64,000 nt of DNA from positions 95,009 to 159,008 of the forward strand of contig NZEV01000023.1 in NCBI GenBank assembly GCA_002690495.1, given 5' to 3'. The position numbers were made by a program, and so were the translations under genes. Below the pieces are notes generated by a model, which did not search any database, was not told where the DNA came from, and was given only the letters and a program-made list of their open reading frames with translations. Below, in pieces: positions 44,348-54,381 of the stretch; the stretch's first letter is position 1; the number at the start of each line of letters is the position of its first letter. Source of the stretch: Legionellales bacterium (lineage in GTDB: Bacteria > Pseudomonadota > Gammaproteobacteria > Comchoanobacterales > Comchoanobacteraceae).

Positions 44348-46906
44348 TCATGGTTTATCAACCCATGTGTTTGAAATCACCACACCAACTTCTAAGGGGA
44401 TTAGGAGTGAATAAGCTTCGATCATCTCTCTTTCAATGATGATTGCACTTTTTTCTTGCTGAGCTATGGGCACCTCAAAGACTAATTCATCATGGACTTG
44501 TAACAGAAGATCATACCCAAAAGGGGCAAGCCTTAACATCGCCAATTTTATAATTTCAGCAGCAGAGCCCTGCATTGGTGCGTTAATGGCTGCGCGTTGG
44601 GCAGCTTGTCTACGATTATAATTTCTATCATTAATACCAGAAAAATATAATCGTCGACCAAGTAATGTCTTTACATAACCTGTTTCTGCTGCGCTTTCTC
44701 TAATCTGGTTCATAAACTCTAGTACACTCGGATAGCGTTCAAAATAGCGATCAATAAATGATTGGGCTTGTTGTCTTGGAATAGATAACTGACTGGCTAA
44801 TCCAAAAGCAGACATTCCATAAATCAAACCAAAATTAATTGCCTTAGCTTGTCTTCGATGCTCACTAGTCACCTCAGACAGTCCAAATACTTCTTGAGCA
44901 GTTGCTGTATGAATATCTTCTTTGTTGTTAAATGCCTGAATGAGCTTTGGATCTTGAGAGAAATGGGCCATAATTCTCAGTTCAATCTGAGAATAATCTG
45001 CACTAATTAACACATGGCCTGGTTTAGCAATAAATGCTGATCTGACTTTTTTACCCTCTTCAGTACGAATCGGAATATTCTGTAAATTAGGCTCCGATGA
45101 GGATAGTCGTCCTGTACTTGTTACAGCTTGATTGAAATGTCCATGAATTCGATGCGTTTTTGTATCAACCATCTGAGGTAATTTATCTGTATATGTATTT
45201 TTTAATTTTGCCAAACTGCGGTGTGCTAAAATCTTTTTGACAATGGGGTATTGATGACTTAACTGCTCCAATGCTGACTCAGACGTTGATGGCTGACCTT
45301 TTGGGGTTTTCTGAAGTATTGGATATTTCAAAGTATTATACAGCACCTCTTGTAGCTGTTTAGGCGATGCGAGATTGAATGCATATCCAACCTCTTGATG
45401 CACCTCGCTCTCTAATCGACCCATCTCCTTTGCAAGATGGTCGCTTTGAGCACGCAACTGATCAACATCAATTTTAATACCTAAACACTCCATTTGCCCT
45501 AATATCAACATCACTGGAATCTCTACAGTCATATATAATGAAATGAGGTTTAAAGATTCTAATTGTTGTTTTAGGGGCTGATAGAGATGATGCACTAGAC
45601 CAGCACGCTGTCCTATATTCATGTCCTCCTCAACTTGAACACGTAAGTATTGTTGAACTACTGAAAAAAGGTCATATCGCCCATGATGACTTTCAATCAA
45701 GTATGCAGCCAATTGAGTATCGAATAATTGACATTCAGCATGTAGACAGGACAATTGTTTGAGCTGGTATTTTAGATCATGTCCAATCAAGATATGGTCC
45801 TTGTTTTGGGTCAATTCATGCATAATCTTTTTAAATTGCGAAAACTCATTTTTATGATTAAGCGTCAAGATATAATGCTTGTCATTGAGTGTTAAACCAA
45901 TTTCTATCATTGAATCTGCATCCACTTGAGTGGGCATTTGTAGAAAGATCGTCTTGGTTTGATCCAGCTGTGCTTTAAGTTGTTCTAAATGTGTTAATGA
46001 TTCTACTGTCAATGTTAGTGTAGAACTTTTTTGAGGTGATGAAACATGCTTTTCAATAGCTGCCGCCATCCGATTAAAATTTAAATCTCTATAAGTGACA
46101 TATAATTTTTCATATTGAGGTGGTTGATGTAATAACGCTGACCACTCTACATCACAATCACAGACTAGTCTTACTAAAGCTTGAGAAATTGGGATCTGAT
46201 CTATTGCACTGCGTAATGACTCTCCTACTTTTCCCTTAATGTGATGCGCATTCTCTAATAAAAATTTCACATTGTGATATTCTTTTAGCCATTTTGCAGC
46301 TGTTTTTGGTCCAACTTTATTCACACCTGGCACATTATCACTCGTGTCCCCAACGAGTGCCAGGTAATCTAGTACTTGATTTGGTTTTACTCCAAACTTA
46401 TCAATCACACCTTGTTCATCAATAATTTTCTCTGTCATAGAGTGTGCGATAAATACCCGTTCATCAACTAACTGCATTAAATCTTTATCAGAGGTTGCAA
46501 TATAAACAATTTGATCGGTTTTTTTTGCTAATGAAGCGATCACATCATCTGCCTCATAATCTGCGAGTACAACCTGAGGCAAACCCATCCATTCAACAAT
46601 TTGTTTGATAGGCTCAATCTGACCAACTAAATCATCGGGCATGTGTTGTCTATTGGCTTTGTATTCTGAGTACACATTATGCCGCCAAGATTGACCACTT
46701 TTAGGATCAAATACAACGGCTACTTTTTCTGGATTAAAACGCTTAATCATTGCATTTAGCATTTTCACAAAACCAAAGATAGCGCCAGTCGGTCTACCAT
46801 CTGGCGTACGAAGATCAGGCAATGCATGAAATGCTCTATAAATAAAACCAGAGGCATCAATTATGAGATAGTTCGGATGATGAGGATGTTCCACTAAGAC
46901 CTCCAA
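44348..46906 (-). CDS. polA: DNA polymerase I
   Basis: An 852-aa repair polymerase. The N-terminal 5'-nuclease is intact (ATSDKDLMQLVDE, VGDTSDNVPGV), and the polymerase motifs are present: A (DYSQIELRIMAHFS), B (RRQAKAINFGLIYGMSAFGL) and C (QVHDELVFE). The middle exonuclease domain is degenerate: the DxE of motif I is replaced (FLQMPT at ~321-326), the Asp of motif II is Gln381 (HDLKYQ) and the YxxxD of motif III is not seen. Proofreading is therefore probably lost. It overlaps trkH by 13 nt. Confidence 0.97.
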   Translation of the reverse strand: MEVLVEHPHHPNYLIIDASGFIYRAFHALPDLRTPDGRPTGAIFGFVKMLNAMIKRFNPEKVAVVFDPKSGQSWRHNVYSEYKANRQHMPDDLVGQIEPIKQIVEWMGLPQVVLADYEADDVIASLAKKTDQIVYIATSDKDLMQLVDERVFIAHSMTEKIIDEQGVIDKFGVKPNQVLDYLALVGDTSDNVPGVNKVGPKTAAKWLKEYHNVKFLLENAHHIKGKVGESLRSAIDQIPISQALVRLVCDCDVEWSALLHQPPQYEKLYVTYRDLNFNRMAAAIEKHVSSPQKSSTLTLTVESLTHLEQLKAQLDQTKTIFLQMPTQVDADSMIEIGLTLNDKHYILTLNHKNEFSQFKKIMHELTQNKDHILIGHDLKYQLKQLSCLHAECQLFDTQLAAYLIESHHGRYDLFSVVQQYLRVQVEEDMNIGQRAGLVHHLYQPLKQQLESLNLISLYMTVEIPVMLILGQMECLGIKIDVDQLRAQSDHLAKEMGRLESEVHQEVGYAFNLASPKQLQEVLYNTLKYPILQKTPKGQPSTSESALEQLSHQYPIVKKILAHRSLAKLKNTYTDKLPQMVDTKTHRIHGHFNQAVTSTGRLSSSEPNLQNIPIRTEEGKKVRSAFIAKPGHVLISADYSQIELRIMAHFSQDPKLIQAFNNKEDIHTATAQEVFGLSEVTSEHRRQAKAINFGLIYGMSAFGLASQLSIPRQQAQSFIDRYFERYPSVLEFMNQIRESAAETGYVKTLLGRRLYFSGINDRNYNRRQAAQRAAINAPMQGSAAEIIKLAMLRLAPFGYDLLLQVHDELVFEVPIAQQEKSAIIIEREMIEAYSLLIPLEVGVVISNTWVDKP

Positions 46907-48333
46907 AATGAGGGAATCATGATTGCGAAAAAAGTCATAATCTCGATTCGGCCAATTAACATCGATAGGATCATAATAGATTTACTAATTGGGTGTGCAC
47001 TATCATAGCTAATTTCATTAATCCCAACGCCGACATTACTAATTGTTGCTGCCACTGCAGCAAATGCATTAAACAAATCAAGACCTGATGCAATCATACA
47101 TAATATCAGTGCTAAAAATATGTAAAAGTATAACACCATAAATGCCATCACTGACTCTAGTAATTCCTCTCGGATGGCATGACCCTGAATACTCGGCTTC
47201 ATCACAATAGCTGGGTGTACTAGTTTTTTTAATGTAATGCCTAATTGCCTAAAACTGATCATTATTCGAATGATCTTTAACCCACCTGAAGTAGATCCTG
47301 CGCATCCACCGATGATGCCTAAAACTACAAGCATTTCTGGAAGCACATTTGGCCAATTTGCAAAATTACCAACTGTATGACCCGTCGTTGTCATAATAGA
47401 CACCACATTAAAAATGGTATAGATAAAAGTTGAGTTTGGGCTGTCGTAGAATTTATGGTGCATCAAAACACTGAATACGAATATAGAGATAATGATTAAC
47501 ATTTGAATATAGCGTGTAAATTCTAGATCATTAAAATAGAACTTTAATTTTTTTCGGTGTGCAACTAAAAAATGGAGTTGATAATTAATGGCACCAAATA
47601 GCATGATGACGACTGCTACCATTTGAGCGTGAAAATTATAATGCGTAAAACCGTCTACATGAACACTAAAACCACCTGTTGATACTGTTGTAAACATTTC
47701 GCAAACTGATTCAAATAAAGTCATTCCTGACCAATAGAAACCAATGACGCATATCACACTAAAGAATAGGTAGATCTTCAATAACATTGACATGCCTGAA
47801 GATAATTGAGGTAGCAGCTTTTCCTCTTTTGTCGGTCCTGGCATATCTGCAAAATATAAATGAATACCTCCTATTCTCATCATTGGTAACAAAGCAGATG
47901 CAATGACAATGACGCCTAAGCCACCAATATACTGCAACTCATTACGATAAAACTGGACAGACCACGGCATCTTGTCTGGGTCAGTGAAAACACTGACTCC
48001 TGTTGTGGTGATACCCGAAACAGATTCAAATAATGCATCTAAAAAAGAAAGATGCTGATCAGAGAGTATAAAAGGTAATGTACCAATAAAACCGAAAACA
48101 ACCCATATCAAAACAACCATCAGAAAGCCATCTGATCTGACTAGGTTATGGTCTGCTTTAATATAATTGGAGAGTATCATACCGATCCCGAAGCTGAATA
48201 AGAAGCTTGTGAAAAACACCCACCATATTGATTCATGCATAAAAAATGCAATACTCAATGGAGGTATAAAAAAGAGGCTCAAAAACATAATTTGATAACC
48301 TAATAGCTTGATTACCATTTTTTTTCTCATCAC
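46894..48333 (-). CDS. trkH: Trk potassium uptake protein TrkH
   Basis: A 479-aa inner-membrane K+ channel subunit with the four pore-loop repeats typical of TrkH/KtrB: ALFESVSGITTTGVSVFTD, MFTTVSTGGFSVH, FNVVSIMTTTGHTVGNFANWP and AVAATISNVGVGINEI, plus the GGCAGSTSGGLKIIR segment. It works with the NAD-binding TrkA, not in this window. It overlaps the NIF3/CutA-like stop by 4 nt and polA by 13 nt. Confidence 0.95.
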   Translation of the reverse strand: MMRKKMVIKLLGYQIMFLSLFFIPPLSIAFFMHESIWWVFFTSFLFSFGIGMILSNYIKADHNLVRSDGFLMVVLIWVVFGFIGTLPFILSDQHLSFLDALFESVSGITTTGVSVFTDPDKMPWSVQFYRNELQYIGGLGVIVIASALLPMMRIGGIHLYFADMPGPTKEEKLLPQLSSGMSMLLKIYLFFSVICVIGFYWSGMTLFESVCEMFTTVSTGGFSVHVDGFTHYNFHAQMVAVVIMLFGAINYQLHFLVAHRKKLKFYFNDLEFTRYIQMLIIISIFVFSVLMHHKFYDSPNSTFIYTIFNVVSIMTTTGHTVGNFANWPNVLPEMLVVLGIIGGCAGSTSGGLKIIRIMISFRQLGITLKKLVHPAIVMKPSIQGHAIREELLESVMAFMVLYFYIFLALILCMIASGLDLFNAFAAVAATISNVGVGINEISYDSAHPISKSIMILSMLIGRIEIMTFFAIMIPSFWRS

Positions 48334-48641
48334 TGCATGACCTCAATCACTTGGAAGGCAACAGTTTCATACGGGTGTGCTGCTTTTAATGTTTCAACGA
48401 CTTTATTAATGAGTGCTTTCTCAACAACCATCTCAACTTTATACTCTTTAAGCTTAGTCATTGACCCTTTTTGACCAACATATGGCTGGCTATTTTCTAA
48501 AGGCTTGAACTGACCCTGTCCTTCTGATTGCCAAGCACAATGACTATATGCGCCAATTTTTCCTGCACCAACTGCAAATAAGGCCTCTTTTACAGACTCT
48601 GCATCATCTAATGGTACATAAAATTCTAATTTAACGAACAT
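48330..48641 (-). CDS. NIF3-like/CutA-fold small protein (YqfO-like insert family)
   Basis: A 103-aa protein with the pattern FVKLEFYVPLDDAESVKEALFAVGAGKIGAYSHCAW and KVVETLKAAHPYETVAFQVIEV. It corresponds to the stand-alone form of the CutA-like domain inserted in NIF3/YqfO proteins. Role unknown. The start at 48641 gives the conserved beginning; the frame is open to 48713 inside glmM. Overlaps glmM by 11 nt and trkH by 4 nt. Confidence 0.85.
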   Translation of the reverse strand: MFVKLEFYVPLDDAESVKEALFAVGAGKIGAYSHCAWQSEGQGQFKPLENSQPYVGQKGSMTKLKEYKVEMVVEKALINKVVETLKAAHPYETVAFQVIEVMQ

Positions 48642-49953
48642 GTTCAGCTGTCTTGAAAAGTGTCTCAACAGATTGACACACACTGTGCATGGCATCTGCA
48701 TCCTGTGACTCAATCAGAATTCGAACCACAGGCTCAGTACCAGATTTTCTGATTAATAATTTCCCATGCGGACCAAGCGCTTCTCTAAATGCGGCAAAAG
48801 ATTCTTGATGATCATCCAGGTTAATATGCCCAACTGGAATATTTTTTAAAATACTCGGTAGTTTATGAAAGCCATCTAAGAGTGAATCAATATCCTGATC
48901 TTCCTTATATGCAATTGAGATAATACTTAATGCCGAAATAATACCATCACTGCAGGTATTTTTATCAAGCTGAATCAAATGTCCTGAGGGCTCTCCACCA
49001 ATGAGCCATCTGTTCTCAATGAGCGCATCAACAACATGGTGATCACCGACTGGTGTTCTTTTGAAGGGAATCTTTTGTCTTTCTAATGCCATCTCAAGCC
49101 CATTATTGGACATTACTGTGCCAACGACACCCATCCCTTTTTGAGTATGATATCTTGATAGTAGATACAATAAATCATCGCCATCTAAAATTTTACCGGT
49201 CTTAGTCACAATCACAACGCGATCGCCATCTCCATCTAAACCAACTCCTATATCAGCCTGGTTTTTTAACACCATCTCTCGCAGTCCCTCTGGATATATT
49301 GATCCAGACTGATCATTAATATTTGTACCATCTGGAGAAATATTAATAGATTCAACGTGTGCTCCTAATTCATGGAAGACAGCTGGTCCCACTTTATAAC
49401 CGGCACCATTTGCGCCATCAAAAACCACTTTTAATCCACTGAGGTTAAAATTAAACTTTCCCTTACAATATTCTACGTACCGCTCAAGTGCAGCATCTAC
49501 TCTTTTTGCTCGACCCAACTGCTCAGAGGGCACCATTTTCAAAGGTAAATCAAAACTTTCTAGGATTCTTTTCTGATCCTTAGAATCCATCTTAAACCCA
49601 TTTTCATTAAACAGTTTAATGCCATTATCCGAGTACACATTATGTGATGCACTAATAACCACGCCAGCTCGAGCTCTAAAAGCTCTAATTAAGTATGCAA
49701 TACCTGGAGTCGGAATTGGACCAAGCAACATGGCCTCACAACCCGACGCAATCAAACCCGCTTCAAATAATGATTCTATCAAATAGCCTGAGATGCGAGT
49801 GTCTTTACCAATTAGAACTTTAGAAGGTCCATAATTTTGAGTAATGTAATTTCCAAGCGCCCAACCAAGCTGCAAGACTGTATTACAATCAATTGGAAAC
49901 TCTCCAACACGTCCCCGAATACCATCTGTACCAAACTCTAATTTAGCATTCAT
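48631..49953 (-). CDS. glmM: Phosphoglucosamine mutase
   Basis: A 440-aa enzyme converting GlcN-6-P to GlcN-1-P for UDP-GlcNAc. It has the N-terminal FGTDGIRGRVG, the phosphoserine loop VVISASHNVYSDNGIKLF, the metal loop GLDGDGDRVV, the sugar loop IGGEPSGH and the phosphate site IRKSGTEPVVRIL. Length matches the family (~445). Part of the ftsH-folP-glmM operon seen in E. coli. Confidence 0.97.
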   Translation of the reverse strand: MNAKLEFGTDGIRGRVGEFPIDCNTVLQLGWALGNYITQNYGPSKVLIGKDTRISGYLIESLFEAGLIASGCEAMLLGPIPTPGIAYLIRAFRARAGVVISASHNVYSDNGIKLFNENGFKMDSKDQKRILESFDLPLKMVPSEQLGRAKRVDAALERYVEYCKGKFNFNLSGLKVVFDGANGAGYKVGPAVFHELGAHVESINISPDGTNINDQSGSIYPEGLREMVLKNQADIGVGLDGDGDRVVIVTKTGKILDGDDLLYLLSRYHTQKGMGVVGTVMSNNGLEMALERQKIPFKRTPVGDHHVVDALIENRWLIGGEPSGHLIQLDKNTCSDGIISALSIISIAYKEDQDIDSLLDGFHKLPSILKNIPVGHINLDDHQESFAAFREALGPHGKLLIRKSGTEPVVRILIESQDADAMHSVCQSVETLFKTAEHVR

Positions 49954-50755
49954 GATATTGTTGTTCCTCCCGAATGATTCTGCTCATCTTTAATGCATCA
50001 CAAGTTGCTTTAACATCATGCGTTCTAAACCATTGAACACCCTGTTCGTAACACCAAAGCGTTGCACTTAAGCACGAAGGTAGTCTATCTGGAATTTCAC
50101 CGCCCATCAACTTCTGAAACATACTTTTACGCGACAAGCCTACCAATACAGGTAATTTTAACTGAGTCAACTGCTTGATACCTCTTAACAACGCAAGATT
50201 ATCATCAACAGTTTTTGCAAAACCAAAACCTGGATCAATTATAATGCGTTCTTCCGCAATACCATGTTCACCTAAATACTGTACTCTATTGCTTAAAAAG
50301 GCACATACATCCTGTAATGGATCATCATAAGGTGCGCTAGCATGCATCGTTTCTGGTGTACCAAGGTTATGCATAATACACACATCAACAGCTGCATCCT
50401 TGATTAATGCCACGGCACCAGGTATTTGTAAAGCGAAGATGTCATTGATCATATCAATATTAAAAGATAATGCCGCTTTCATCACTTCCGGTTTATAAGT
50501 ATCAATGGAAATTGGGATATTGGTATTATGACGAATAATCTCTAATATAGGTAATAAACGATCTAACTCTTCTTGAATTGAAATACGATCAGAGCCTGGA
50601 CGGGAAGACTCACAGCCAATATCAATCATATCAGCGCCTTCGCTAATCATTTGCATCGTATGATCTAGAGCATGTTGCGGAGAAACAAACAGCCCTCCGT
50701 CAGAAAAGGAATCTGGGGTACCATTTAAGATACCCATCACCTTATATGAAGTCAT
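49943..50755 (-). CDS. folP: Dihydropteroate synthase
   Basis: A 270-aa TIM-barrel enzyme joining p-aminobenzoate to hydroxymethyl-dihydropterin diphosphate. It has MGILNGTPDSFSDGG, DIGCESSRPGS, ISIDTYKPEV, DPGFGFAKT and LVGLSRKSMF. Two loop-1/loop-2 positions differ from the common form (GILNVTPDSF, GGESTRPG): Gly for Val, and Cys-Glu-Ser-Ser for Gly-Glu-Ser-Thr. These loops contact pABA and sulfonamides. Start ATG overlaps the ftsH stop (TAATG). Confidence 0.96.
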   Translation of the reverse strand: MTSYKVMGILNGTPDSFSDGGLFVSPQHALDHTMQMISEGADMIDIGCESSRPGSDRISIQEELDRLLPILEIIRHNTNIPISIDTYKPEVMKAALSFNIDMINDIFALQIPGAVALIKDAAVDVCIMHNLGTPETMHASAPYDDPLQDVCAFLSNRVQYLGEHGIAEERIIIDPGFGFAKTVDDNLALLRGIKQLTQLKLPVLVGLSRKSMFQKLMGGEIPDRLPSCLSATLWCYEQGVQWFRTHDVKATCDALKMSRIIREEQQYHEC

Positions 50756-52653
50756 TAACTGGATTCCAGATTTTCCTTACTAATTGTGTTTTTGGATACA
50801 GGCGGTTTACCTTGCCCTCGCTTACTTTTTGTAGGTGCATTGCGAGGCATTTTTCCCTGCATGACTGTTGCAATTTGGCTTTCATTCAACGTTTCAAATT
50901 TCATTAATGCATCCGCCATCAGGTGAAGTATTTTAATATTATCTTTCAGTATCTTTTCTGCACGTTTGTAATTTTTTTCGATCAAATTACGTACCTCGTG
51001 ATCAATTTCTTTACATGTAGAGTCTGCAATATCTCGCTTATTAGACATTGACTTCCCTAAAAAGACTTCTTGCTCGCCTGAACTGTAGTTAATCGGCCCC
51101 ATTTTATCATTTAATCCCCAACGCTCTACCAAGTTACGAGCTAACTCAGAAGCCTTTTCGATGTCATTTGACGCACCAGTGGTCACCATATCTGCACCAA
51201 AAATTAATTCTTCAGCAATTCTTCCACCATAAAGAGATGAAATCATACTTTCAATCTGTGCTCTAGACATACTAAACTTATCTTTCTCGGGAAGAAAATA
51301 AGTCACTCCTAAAGCCATTCCCCTAGGAATAATGGTGACTTTGTATACTTTGTCATGATTACCTACAAGCAACCCAACAATCGCGTGACCAGCTTCGTGA
51401 TAAGCGGTTAACTTTTTATCCTCATCTGTCATCACCATATGCCTTTCAGCGCCTAAAGTCAGCTTATCTTTTGCAGCCTCGAATTCATCCATTGTAACCT
51501 TTTTCTTGTTGCGACGCGCTGCAAACAAAGCGGCTTCGTTAACAAGATTCGCAAGATCTGCACCGGAAAACCCTGGTGTTGCTCTTGCAATGACTTCTGC
51601 ATCAACACTCTTATCTGTCGTGACATTTGACATATGAACATGTAGGATTTCTTCTCGTCCCAAAATGTCAGGCAGTGAAACAACCACTTGACGATCAAAT
51701 CGACCCGGACGTAATAAGGCAGGATCTAATACATCTGGACGGTTTGTTGCAGCCAATACAATGACGCCTTCTTTCCCTTCAAAACCATCCATTTCAACCA
51801 ATAGCTGATTCAGGGTTTGTTCTCGTTCATCATGACCACCACCTAAACCTGCTCCACGATGTCGACCAACCGCATCAATTTCATCAATAAAGATGATACA
51901 AGGAGCTTGTTTTTTTGCTTGATCGAACATATCGCGCACTCGTGATGCACCAACACCCACAAACATCTCAACAAAATCTGAACCTGAAATACTGAAAAAC
52001 GGTACGTTTGCTTCACCAGCAACAGCTTTTGCCAATAAAGTTTTACCAGTGCCCGGCGGTCCAACCAACAAAGCTCCGCACGGTATTTTACCACCAAGCT
52101 TAGAAAACTTTTTGGGGTCCTTAAGAAAGTCTACAAATTCTTCAACTTCTTTTTTTGCTTCAACAATACCTGCAACATCATCAAATGTGACTCTATTTTT
52201 ATCTCCAGTGAGCAACCGAGCTTTACTACGACCGAACGACAAAGGTCCTCCACGACCTGAACTGCTTCCACCGCCTTGCATTTGGCGCATCCACCATAGT
52301 AGAAAACCGATAAAGAGCAATGTCGGGAACCAACTAATAAGGATATGTAACCAGATATTTTGATCTGGCGCTCGTCCAACAACGACCACATCTTTCTCTA
52401 GTAGTGTTTTCAGTAAGGCAGGATCATTCACCGGCATAAAAGTTGTGAACCGCTGTCCTCCTTTTGTTTCTCCATTAATCACCTGATCTGCAATTGTGAC
52501 GCGAGAAACTTGTCCCTGTTCGACTGACCTAACAAATTCAGAATAACTATAACGCTGGACAGGACCATTATATTCACCAAAGTTATTTAAAACCGCAAAT
52601 AGAATCATGGATATGATAATCCAGAGAAAAATTGTTTTTTGTCGCTCGTTCAA
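50755..52653 (-). CDS. ftsH: ATP-dependent zinc metalloprotease FtsH
   Basis: A 632-aa membrane AAA+ protease that degrades misfolded membrane proteins and regulators. Two N-terminal membrane helices (~8-22 and ~103-121), Walker [10 protein letters not shown], Walker [16 protein letters not shown] region [21 protein letters not shown], and the zinc site HEAGH. Translation starts at a TTG codon with a good GAGGTGG Shine-Dalgarno. A sigma-32-like promoter lies just upstream, as for E. coli ftsH. Confidence 0.97.
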   Translation of the reverse strand: MNERQKTIFLWIIISMILFAVLNNFGEYNGPVQRYSYSEFVRSVEQGQVSRVTIADQVINGETKGGQRFTTFMPVNDPALLKTLLEKDVVVVGRAPDQNIWLHILISWFPTLLFIGFLLWWMRQMQGGGSSSGRGGPLSFGRSKARLLTGDKNRVTFDDVAGIVEAKKEVEEFVDFLKDPKKFSKLGGKIPCGALLVGPPGTGKTLLAKAVAGEANVPFFSISGSDFVEMFVGVGASRVRDMFDQAKKQAPCIIFIDEIDAVGRHRGAGLGGGHDEREQTLNQLLVEMDGFEGKEGVIVLAATNRPDVLDPALLRPGRFDRQVVVSLPDILGREEILHVHMSNVTTDKSVDAEVIARATPGFSGADLANLVNEAALFAARRNKKKVTMDEFEAAKDKLTLGAERHMVMTDEDKKLTAYHEAGHAIVGLLVGNHDKVYKVTIIPRGMALGVTYFLPEKDKFSMSRAQIESMISSLYGGRIAEELIFGADMVTTGASNDIEKASELARNLVERWGLNDKMGPINYSSGEQEVFLGKSMSNKRDIADSTCKEIDHEVRNLIEKNYKRAEKILKDNIKILHLMADALMKFETLNESQIATVMQGKMPRNAPTKSKRGQGKPPVSKNTISKENLESS

Positions 52654-52681
52654 AATTCCACCTCACGTTGCCATAGTCTAG

Positions 52682-52709
52682 TTATGGGGTTCTATTCACC
52701 ACCTTCAAG
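52682..52709 (-). promoter_or_regulatory. Sigma-32-like heat-shock promoter of ftsH
   Basis: Minus strand: CTTGAAG, a 13-nt spacer, then CCCCATAA, nearly identical to the sigma-32 consensus. It sits between rlmE and ftsH, so ftsH-folP-glmM would be heat-inducible. Confidence 0.8.
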
Positions 52710-52738
52710 AGTAGTATAACTGTTTTTCAGAATTCTGT

Positions 52739-53344
52739 TTAGTTTTTTTTTATTGCAATCAAATAGAACTCTTTTGAAACTGCTCTTGATGCATCAGGTT
52801 TGAAACGGATAACCTTAGTAAAATCCTTTTGGAGACCTCGAATTAATGCGTGTACACCTTGGCTTTCAAATAACTTAATAATCATATGTCCATTTTTTGC
52901 AAGATATTCAAGTGTAAAATCGATTACTGATTGATTTAGCGAAATGACCTGTGCCTCATCTCGTATTGCAATTCCGGTAATATTTGGCGCCATATCAGAA
53001 CAAATGATATTTGGAGGCCCACCAGCCAAATCAATTAATTTTTTTTGAATCGAGACATCAGTAAAGTCACCCTGAACGAATGATAATCCTTGAACCGGCT
53101 CAATGGGGAGTAAATCACATCCGACAACACACCTCACCTGATCAACTAAATAAGCAGACCACCCTCCGGGTGCAACACCCAGCTCTACCACGATATCCAT
53201 CTTGGAAAAAAGCTTAAATTTTGATTGAATTTGCTGCAGTTTAAAAGTGGAACGACTGCGTAATCCTGATTGACTTGCCTTAATACGATAGACGTCTTTT
53301 TTGTGTCTTTCGTACCAAGATTTACCTCCTTTAACGCGTCCCAT
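52739..53344 (-). CDS. rlmE: 23S rRNA 2'-O-methyltransferase RlmE (FtsJ)
   Basis: A 201-aa methyltransferase that modifies U2552 of 23S rRNA. It has YRIKASQSGLRSRSTFKLQQIQ (catalytic Lys), SAM motif VVELGVAPGGWSAYLVDQV, CSDMAPNITG (catalytic Asp), MIIKLFES (Lys) and SKEFYLIA (Glu), completing the K-D-K-E set. Upstream of ftsH as in E. coli. No Shine-Dalgarno is seen before the ATG. Confidence 0.96.
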   Translation of the reverse strand: MGRVKGGKSWYERHKKDVYRIKASQSGLRSRSTFKLQQIQSKFKLFSKMDIVVELGVAPGGWSAYLVDQVRCVVGCDLLPIEPVQGLSFVQGDFTDVSIQKKLIDLAGGPPNIICSDMAPNITGIAIRDEAQVISLNQSVIDFTLEYLAKNGHMIIKLFESQGVHALIRGLQKDFTKVIRFKPDASRAVSKEFYLIAIKKN

Positions 53345-53446
53345 AATAATTCATGTGTCATTTACTATATTTGATACATCCATAATACCACAAATACCTT
53401 TTCGAGACTAGTAAAATCAATGGGGTTTGTGTTAAAGTAAGTATCT

Positions 53447-54379
53447 ATGTTAATGAGCATCTTATTTTTATCGTTTATATTTTCAGCACTAACAACCATC
53501 TCTGATTACTGCTATTTACGCGCAAACCACCCCAAAATTTCCAATGCAATTCGAGCAACAAGCAGCCAAATATTAGTTATTTCGATTGTGCTCATCATCG
53601 CCAACATCATTAACGTTGATTGGGCAATACTATCTGTGACCATCTTTGCTATCATCGTAAAGTCTTTAGATGAGTTCTACTTCAAGCCAAAACGTCAAAA
53701 ATCAGGAGATTCAGAAGTAGACCCATTCATTGATATTGCTCAGGATTTATGTTGGTTTTTAATTATATTGATGCTGGTGCGCGCGTTCATCATCCAACCA
53801 TATCGAGTGCCATCAGGGTCTTTAGAACCCACTGTAGATACAGGCGATTTCATCATGGTCAATCAATTTGCTTATGGATTGAAAGTTCCCATACTTCACT
53901 ATGAATTCTTACCTATCGGAAAACCTAAACGAGGAGATATCGCTCTTTTCTACTATCCTAAAAATCCAAAACAAATTTATGTTAAAAGAATCATTGGATT
54001 ACCTGGTGACCACATTGTTTATCAAAACAAAACATTGATGATCAATGGCGAAATCATCAACAAAAAAGACCAAGGGTGGTATCAAAATATTAATCAACTA
54101 GGTTTTAATGAGAATGTCAAACTTTATGAGGAAGAGTTATTAACGACTAAACATGATATCATCATTAAACCATTCACACCCGACTATGGGCAAACAAACC
54201 TCGTCGTACCAAAAGGACAATACTTTGTTATGGGTGATAATCGAGACGATAGTAACGATAGTCGATTCTGGGGCACTGTCCCAGAAAGTGCTTTTATAGG
54301 TAAAGCCTTCTTGGTATGGATGAGTTGGGATCCACATCACTGGAATGTGCGCTGGAACCGAATTGGACTGCAATTATAA
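53447..54379 (+). CDS. lepB: Signal peptidase I
   Basis: A 310-aa inner-membrane serine protease that removes Sec and Tat signal peptides. Two or three N-terminal membrane segments, then box B PSGSLEPTV with catalytic Ser125 (Leu where Met is usual), box D YVKRIIGLPGD with catalytic Lys180, and box E MGDNRDDSNDSRFWG. First gene of lepB-rnc-era-recO. The start is one of two nearby ATGs (53447, 53453); no Shine-Dalgarno is evident. Confidence 0.95.
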   Translation: MLMSILFLSFIFSALTTISDYCYLRANHPKISNAIRATSSQILVISIVLIIANIINVDWAILSVTIFAIIVKSLDEFYFKPKRQKSGDSEVDPFIDIAQDLCWFLIILMLVRAFIIQPYRVPSGSLEPTVDTGDFIMVNQFAYGLKVPILHYEFLPIGKPKRGDIALFYYPKNPKQIYVKRIIGLPGDHIVYQNKTLMINGEIINKKDQGWYQNINQLGFNENVKLYEEELLTTKHDIIIKPFTPDYGQTNLVVPKGQYFVMGDNRDDSNDSRFWGTVPESAFIGKAFLVWMSWDPHHWNVRWNRIGLQL

Positions 54380-54381
54380 TA

